Below, piece by piece: positions 57,901-64,000 of a DNA stretch of 64,000 nucleotides. The translations under genes were made by a program, and so were the position numbers. The notes below the pieces were generated by a model, which made no database searches, was not told where the DNA came from, and saw only the letters and a program-made list of their open reading frames with translations. The DNA comes from Ciona intestinalis (Eukaryota; Chordata; Ascidiacea; Phlebobranchia; Cionidae), in NCBI RefSeq assembly GCF_000224145.3, contig NC_020174.2:584520-648519 (forward strand), given 5' to 3'. Within the stretch, counting starts at the first letter, position 1. Each line of letters opens with the position of its first letter.

Positions 57901-60900
57901 AAATAACTTTTGTCACTACCTTAAAATGTGTAAGGCACAATTATTTTATATCATGTTATATTATATGTATTCTCATATGAATTAACCAATTTACATGGTC
58001 CTGCTTGTTCCGTCAGGAATCCACTGAATTTGACCTTCAGTTTGAGAAGAACTTCAAATGGTCAGCCACAAGTGTTGGGGAGAAACATAACTTCTTATCA
58101 TGTTTGTGGAAGGTAAAGTTTATTATTTGGTTGTTATTTTTCATCAAGTAATTTTTAACCATAGCCTAGTGTGTTTTAACTAATGCCGTTTTGCTGGTAA
58201 TTCCGCTTCTCCAAATTGTTTCAATTAATTTGAACTCCACTTTTGTATATAAGTTATGTTGTATATTATAAGAATATTCTTTATTCCAGCTCTGCCATCG
58301 GTATTTACCCCGCCAACAGAAACCAGCATTTTCTAATGTTCCTCAAAGCATCTTGGAAGGTAGGAGCTTGCCATTTATTTTATTTTATTTATTTTTATAG
58401 TTCAAATATTAGGCATTTCTTGGTTGTTTCCATAAATTACTATATATGTTCTTGTTAACCTGAGTGTAAATAAGATGTTTATGTTGGTTAGTGTCGGTTG
58501 CCGGGGGCGACACCACACGAGGGGGTTCAACAGCAGGAGTCGAAGATGATTCCCTCGAAGATTATCAGGTTTGTTAGATTTTAAATACCATCTTTGTTGA
58601 GAAATGAGGCTCGAGTGGAAAGCTTTGCATAAACCTTGACACTGTTATCTAGGCTGGAAGATTAATTTAAAGTTTTTCTGATAGCTTTCCAATATATGCA
58701 CACTTTATCCACTTCTTCTTATTTCATATCCCTTTTAGCTTTAAAATTTTTAACTTTTTACAATTTTTTGTTTTATCTTGGACCCCTTTTTTCACTGAAA
58801 CCTTCAGATCCCATTATTATGCACCTTCATACCAATTCAGGATAAACCACACCTCCTGTTTTACACAACTGATGTCCCTTATTTTCACAGGCATTGACTG
58901 AACAAGAAGAAACCGACCTTGAGCGAATGATCACTGAGTGTGAGTTTGCCATCAGCGATGCAGAAGCTTTCACAAACTCGCTGTCCAAAGATTTATCGGT
59001 TCTTGACGGACAAAACATTCATTCAATAATGGGTTCCGAGGCTCAGGTTAGAGGAGATAGCTAATTAGCTGGGCATTGGTATATCTTTTAATTTAAAACA
59101 ACTAGTACTACACTACTTCTCGTTCTGCTACTGTTGTAACCAGTTGTAATAATATGGTTTTTAACTGATCTTGGGACCGGTGGTTTGGCATAGATTTTGC
59201 TGTTTCCTATACCAGCAAAAACATGTAACATAACTCAATCAAAAACTCGTAAGAATACTGTTTTTGAAACCTGGTACACTTAGTATTACTGCATTAATTT
59301 AAAGAAAATATGTTGTCCTAAATAATACTCTAATTTCCAAAACTATATAGGTCCAAGTATACCCTACCTATTCCTGTGTTTAAATAAGCAATATAAACCC
59401 CGGTCATAGTAAGGTAAATAGGTGATAGCATGTGCGTCCTAAATAGCACCCTAGTTTCAAATGACAGAGATTTACCCTGCGTAACCCTGTGTTTAAATGT
59501 TGCAACCCAGGTGAACTCACTCATGGTATTACTGGACAACGCTCTCGCTGAAGTTTCCCAGATCGAGTCACGGTTGGATGAATACGATCACATGGTTGGG
59601 GGTATAGCAACGCAGATGGGACAAATGAAAAACCAAGAATCATTTATTCAAATCACTAACAAAAACCACACAAGGTTGTTGGAGCAACTCGATACCTTGG
59701 TGGTAAGTTATAATTATTCTTTTGTTTAATCCAGCACTGTAGCTTAGTGCTTAGGGTTCTTGCATTGTAACCGAAGGATACCAAGTTTGGTTCTCAGTAT
59801 GAAGGGGTCGTGTTCTTGGGTAAACCCCCAACGGAAATTACTCTAACCCAGTGGTCACTGATGGGTTGTAGCACAGTGGGTGTTGGTTTAATGGGACAAC
59901 TCTGGCATAAATCTCAGGTTCTATGGCATGCCTCATTGTACTACCTCACCATGAAGAGTAAGATTATTCCTTTTCCCTCCAAATAAAAAAGAACAAGTAA
60001 TAGGAGCTAGGCACATTTAGTTTTTCATAAACTTTTAGATGATTGCAGACAACAATTTGGGAATGAATTTATAAAATACCTGACTTTAAGTTATATATAC
60101 TCACAAATACAACTCATCGTACCAATCCTTAACTCTATTAAATACCTGAGTACAGCATGTAGTATAATACTTTCTACAAATACAACCTCTCCCAACCGTA
60201 CTTACCTTCAGGTACAACTAGATCTCTCCAAAGGTCATGTAAAAGCACTTCGGGAATCGGACTTACGTACCGACAGTGGTATAGAAGCGTGTACGAGCGC
60301 TGCTGAAGCTTTGCAGGAAGCTATGGAGGTTGAATTGCCCAAAGGTGGATTAAATTTAATTGCACCAGTTTATAACAGTTTGTGTACAGTTGGAAGTAAA
60401 AATAGAAAAAGTCTGCTTGACGTAAAAGTACAGTTTTATAGCAAATGTTAAAAATAGTTAAAAGAATGGTTTCTGTTTGATTTATAAACTCTTCCAGGCA
60501 TATAACATATGTTATGTAAAATATCGCTTATTTTCATATATATTTTAATACTTTTTTCTAAATTACATCACAATTTGTATTGTTTCACAGGTCTTTCAAA
60601 GCTGAATGCCGTAAAAGAACAACAGAAGTTATTTCATGACTTGCGACAAAAGTTCGCTGCTCGCATATTTGAACATCTCAATAATGTCTTCGTAAGACAG
60701 GTTGGTAGCAATGTATTATGTTATCTTGCAGTCCTTTATCTTATAGTCCGCATATTTTTATATAACAGTACTTATCGACTATAAATAAGTGTATTAAATT
60801 TATTTATCGTAGGCAACAACAGTTGTTATAACACGGTTGTTCTGTCGTACACCTCATGCCCGCTTACAAGTTACCACGTATGTAACTTTGTGGGTGATAA

Positions 60901-63650
60901 AATTTATGAATGCCTGACAATTTAGATACCTATAAAAGACCACTGAATCGTAGCAATGAATGTTAAATGTCTTTTCCAAGGACACATTCGCCTCCACAAT
61001 TGTAGCAGTGTCGGGCCTTGAACCCATAACCTGTGGTTCATACTACTTTGCCACGGCACCTTACCAATGTTCCAACATAACAAGTCTATCTTTCACACAG
61101 GGCAGTGATCAACCTGGTGCCTCGTTAGCGAAGCAAGCAAGTGGTTTAAAGTTACCCAAACACTTTCCCTACCATAGAGATCTTCTACCTTATCGACAAC
61201 TTATACTTTGGCTCAAAGTTGCTGATAAAACTAAATATACGCAGCTGTCTACGGTAACTTTTGGTTTTTAGTTCATTTTTATAATAAATTTATTAATAGC
61301 TTTATCCTTTTCAATTCTATCACTTTTAAATATTGCATCATTAGTTTAACTATAACTATGAGTGTAATTTTAATTTAACAAAATCACCTGAGGGCTGAGG
61401 CTTACATAAAGTTCAAAACATGCCAAAATCTAATAATATTACACATTCCTATCTTATAGACTTACACTCAAAGTTTAAACAAGCTCTATACACAAGAAAT
61501 TAAAGATTTTATGGCAACAGCAAAACAAAGATTCATTCAACAAGGTATAATAGTCTTCCTACTTATAAATTATAATATTTTGAACCTTTTTGACACTTCT
61601 TTTTTTATTTGTTTTGAAGAGTTTTTTAGTCAGTATAAAAATAAGCGGCCAGAAGATCTGTTTAGAGTTATATTTCTGTACCGAAAAAACAATTACCCAC
61701 AAAGGTGGTAACTTGTAAGCAGGCACAAGGTGTACGAGACAGAACACCTATGTTAAAAAAATGTCTTTACCCACGTCACAAGGATAAAAATGTTAAATTT
61801 CGTTCATGTTTTGCATTCTCTGATTCTTTTATATCTCATTCCTTTATTATTGTCCCATATTTTTGTTCATTCGTATCATAAGGTGTTTTTGTTCCAAAAT
61901 CACCGTAACAGACAGTTATGATTCTGTTCAATATTACAGAATATAAAACTTGTAACTTCCATCTACTATGATCAGCAAGTATTAGTTTTTATTACAAGCC
62001 CCCATAAGACAATCTAATTTCCAATCCAGTTATTGAACATGCGTAATTACTAAACCTTATCCTACAGAATCTTTTTACAGAAACTTATTGTTTTGTTTTT
62101 TTGTACCGTAGTGAATTGAGTTTTTATTTCGATAAATAGGTAATAGGCCAACACTCACAACTACCAGAAACCTCTGGGTCCCTTGAGGATCTTCCCCATA
62201 CAGAATAGAAGTGATATGTATGAAAGTTAAACCATATAAACCACTTGTTTTTTTTTTCCATTAACCGTATCCCATCAGTCATGACAGTTTCCACTTGCCA
62301 CTTAATGTAACAGAGTCTTGTAGTTGTAGTTAATGTTACAACCTCCTCAGCCATACTAGATGTGAACAGTGGTTCAGGTTCTTTACAATCAACCTCACGT
62401 TCAACGTTGTCACTCGCTGTTCCAATGTCCGGTGAACAAAAATCAAGACAAAAGACATTAAGCAAAAGTAGATAGTAGCTTGACACTAACTCACATTAGC
62501 TTGCTTGGCTTGGATATCTTGGAGCAAGATATCCTGCTTATTCTGGTGTGGTAGCAAACTAGCAAACTAGATTCACCACTTTCTTAATTACGGCACCCAC
62601 TTTGAAACATAATTCATTTTTCCTTTCACCACAAATACCAGCAACAGTTTCATATGGTAATAAGTCAACCCTGGCCTACATTCCAGCTCCCTGGAGTGCC
62701 TTTACATAGGAGCTCACCCTTACGGAATAAATTGCAGACTTTTGTTTATAGCATGGCACTTAGGATCTCACCAATATACAATAAGATACAGTATAATGCG
62801 TCAACACATATTATAGATCTCTATATTCACACAGCATGTTGTACTGAGTATGTGGTGGATTGGTAGAAGTAGTGATTTCATTTTAACCAATAAAATTCAC
62901 CTGAAAAGTTTGTGGTATGCAAATGCCATTGAAAACCAAAAGCTAGTGGCAGATGCCAATAACCTCTGCTATATGTAGCTTTAACTGGTGTGTATTGGCA
63001 TTAAGATTATTGCATTTGCCAAAAGCTACCGTGAATTTCGTGGGTTAAATCTGCTCAATCAATATTAACTAAGCATGCTATGTTGAAATTGTAGCAAATA
63101 TTCAACAACCATAGTTTGTATGTTGGGTGTACAGGGTGTTTATATTAAATGTTAGTGCTTTTACACTTTAAACAATTGAAAAGATTAATTTGGCATCTTT
63201 ACCTAAATAAACGCAAGGTTTGTTTCTAGAGTTTTTAGTCACCCTTTTCCTGTCTTCCCAGTTAAAGCTGTGTTTTCATTTCATTATTATTTCAGTTAAT
63301 TTGTCAAAACACTTTCTGGAAATCTCTAAGTGTTTAATTGCTGCTTAAGACTTTGTGTTTATTCATAATATGTTAATAAAGTTTAACTGTTATGTCATAA
63401 TAAGTGAATGTTTATTTTATGACATAATAGTCCATAGTCATGTACTCGTGTATTCCTACATGACTATATATATTATATTATTGTTTTCACAATTATTACT
63501 ATTTTATGTTCACAATCTCTTCTTTGTGATGTCATAGTTTATTTGTTTTAGAACTAAGCTCAAGTATTCGCAATTTATCGGGATCCCAACAAAGCTTGTC
63601 GAAAGAAAAACGGAAAATATTTGGATCAACACAGAGTTTGGCTGTGAAAG
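54908..63650 (+). CDS. EXOC1: EXOC1 / SEC3, exocyst subunit 1 (5' part; runs off right edge)
   Basis: Exocyst subunit that helps tether secretory vesicles at the plasma membrane through an N-terminal PH-like domain (family knowledge). Exons: 54908-55031, 56207-56340, 58017-58112, 58290-58359, 58492-58568, 58891-59046, 59511-59702, 60212-60344, 60591-60700, 61101-61253, 61460-61544, 63552-63650, with continuous phase, about 476 codons so far. The start [15 protein letters not shown], then [27 protein letters not shown], and the coiled-coil exons 6-9 ([47 protein letters not shown]) follow the human protein. Exon 12 gives the Ser-rich [20 protein letters not shown] region. The C-terminal half is outside the window. 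Intron 1 holds a TIR element and intron 2 a hAT-like element and a gap. Confidence 0.96.
55622..56111. mobile_element. 490-bp element with long TIRs, second copy, in EXOC1 intron 1
   Basis: Same family as 47252-47767: GGTAATCCTTTAGCTGGTGG at the left and its reverse complement at the right. ACAAGGTGC occurs on both sides (before 55622 and after 56111), a direct repeat of about 9 bp consistent with target duplication. It is slightly shorter in the middle than the first copy. Confidence 0.93.
56730..56991. repeat. Internal block of the hAT-like element, first copy
   Basis: 262 bp starting AACACAGACAATCTTAAAGC, repeated at 57042-57303 after a 50-N gap. One base differs near the start (AATTCCCGG versus AATTCGCGG). 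Confidence 0.95.
56992..57041. other. Assembly gap, 50 N
   Basis: Run of 50 unknown bases between two 262-bp copies of the same transposon-internal sequence. It differs in length from the three 125-N gaps. Confidence 1.
57042..57303. repeat. Internal block of the hAT-like element, second copy
   Basis: Equal in length (262 bp) and nearly identical to 56730-56991. Confidence 0.95.
59734..59965 (+). mobile_element. tRNA-headed SINE in EXOC1 intron 7, different tail
   Basis: Head CACTGTAGCTTAGTGCTTAG ... AAGTTTGGTTCTCAG, centre CCCAGTGGTCACTGATGGGT, then TTTAATGGGACAACTCTGGC and GGCATGCCTCATTGTAC. The ending matches the fragment at 5400-5560, not the GAGGATAAATAAG type, so at least two tail types share a similar head. 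Confidence 0.6.
60800..61080 (-). mobile_element. SINE, near full length, inverted, in EXOC1 intron 9
   Basis: Tail TTTATTTATCGTAGGCAAC, core GTTATAACACGGTTGTTCTG and GTTACCACGTATGTAACTTT, centre GCCTGACAATTTAGATACC and TCCAAGGACACATTCGCC, and the reverse-complemented head with B-box (GGGCCTTGAACCCATAACCT) ending about 20 bases before the exon 10 acceptor. Confidence 0.8.
61694..61797 (+). mobile_element. SINE tail in EXOC1 intron 11
   Basis: GGTGGTAACTTGTAAGCAGG, CACAAGGTGTACGAGACAG and GTCACAAGGATAAAAATG; a diverged 3' end. Confidence 0.75.
62124..62430 (-). other. Antisense open frame in EXOC1 intron 11 (uncertain)
   Basis: A minus-strand frame reads [20 protein letters not shown] and then [20 protein letters not shown], a composition more protein-like than its surroundings. 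No start, splice context or known domain could be assigned. It may be a transposon or pseudogene remnant, or chance. Confidence 0.25.
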
Positions 63651-63892
63651 GTGATGCATGTGAATCTTAACTAGGGTCACAGTAGAAAAGTTTGTGTTCA
63701 AAATAAAGCCGGAGGAAAATACATTCAACTTTAAAAAAGGAGTTTAAAAACTCCACAAAAATTAATTAAAACTAGGTACAACCTGTCAGATTACCTCATA
63801 AAAGGTAACTTTGAAGGTTGATATTGAAGGTCGATATTAAAGGTTTTATCTATTGACTACCCTAGGGTCTAAAGCAAGCGTTTCTCATGTTT

Positions 63893-63985
63893 TTTCTACC
63901 AAGTGTATAAAAACACAACACTGGTGTTATAACGACGGTTGTTGCTCTAACACAGAAGGTTTATAAGTCACATTCATTTATTCAT
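63893..63985 (+). mobile_element. SINE tail fragment at right end of window
   Basis: GTGTATAAAAACACAACACTG, GTTATAACGACGGTTGTTGC and GGTTTATAAGTCACATTCATTT match the family tail, with several changes. Confidence 0.7.
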
Positions 63986-64000
63986 ATGTTAAAACAAAAC

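Overview
The window looks like nuclear DNA of an ascidian (sea squirt), most likely a Ciona species. This is inferred from AT-rich sequence, animal genes split into many short exons by GT-AG introns, chordate-type orthologues (PNUTS, VPS50/syndetin, SPAG6, EXOC1, a CYP2-like P450, a NACHT-LRR gene) and dense families of short repeats. All exon boundaries below were read by hand from splice signals, codon phase and remembered family conservation. No alignment was run, so single junctions may be off by a few bases.

Layout. 1-6921 (-): 5' two thirds of PPP1R10/PNUTS, running off the left edge. 6922-14500: AT-rich intergenic stretch with scattered repeats and a CRE-rich, promoter-like patch. 14501-25627 (+): complete VPS50 in 22 exons. 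25935-27590 (-): two-exon CYP2-like P450, tail to tail with VPS50. 27591-33711: intergenic, with a nested MITE cluster, a microsatellite and a tightly packed tRNA-Ile/tRNA-Phe pair. 33712-39055 (+): complete SPAG6 in 10 exons. 40091-45180 (-): NLR-type NACHT/LRR gene. 46851-52180 (-): six-exon, 873-residue TPR protein that I do not recognise. 54908 to the right edge (+): first 12 exons of EXOC1/SEC3.

The genes do not form one pathway. VPS50 (EARP tethering complex) and EXOC1 (exocyst) are both CATCHR-type vesicle-tethering subunits, SPAG6 is a ciliary central-apparatus protein, PNUTS is a nuclear PP1 regulator, and the NLR is an innate-immune-type sensor.

The window has four runs of N (three of 125 and one of 50). 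Each is flanked by a near-identical direct copy of the adjoining sequence, which creates false duplicates of VPS50 exons 18-19, SPAG6 exons 8-9, the NLR 3' half and part of a transposon. The best explanation is unmerged allelic contig ends. Mobile DNA includes a TIR/MITE family of about 200 bp with at least 15 copies, some nested; a tRNA-headed composite SINE; two copies of an element of about 0.5 kb with long terminal inverted repeats, one of them inserted into a SINE; and a hAT-like element with a perfect 8-bp target-site duplication inside an EXOC1 intron.
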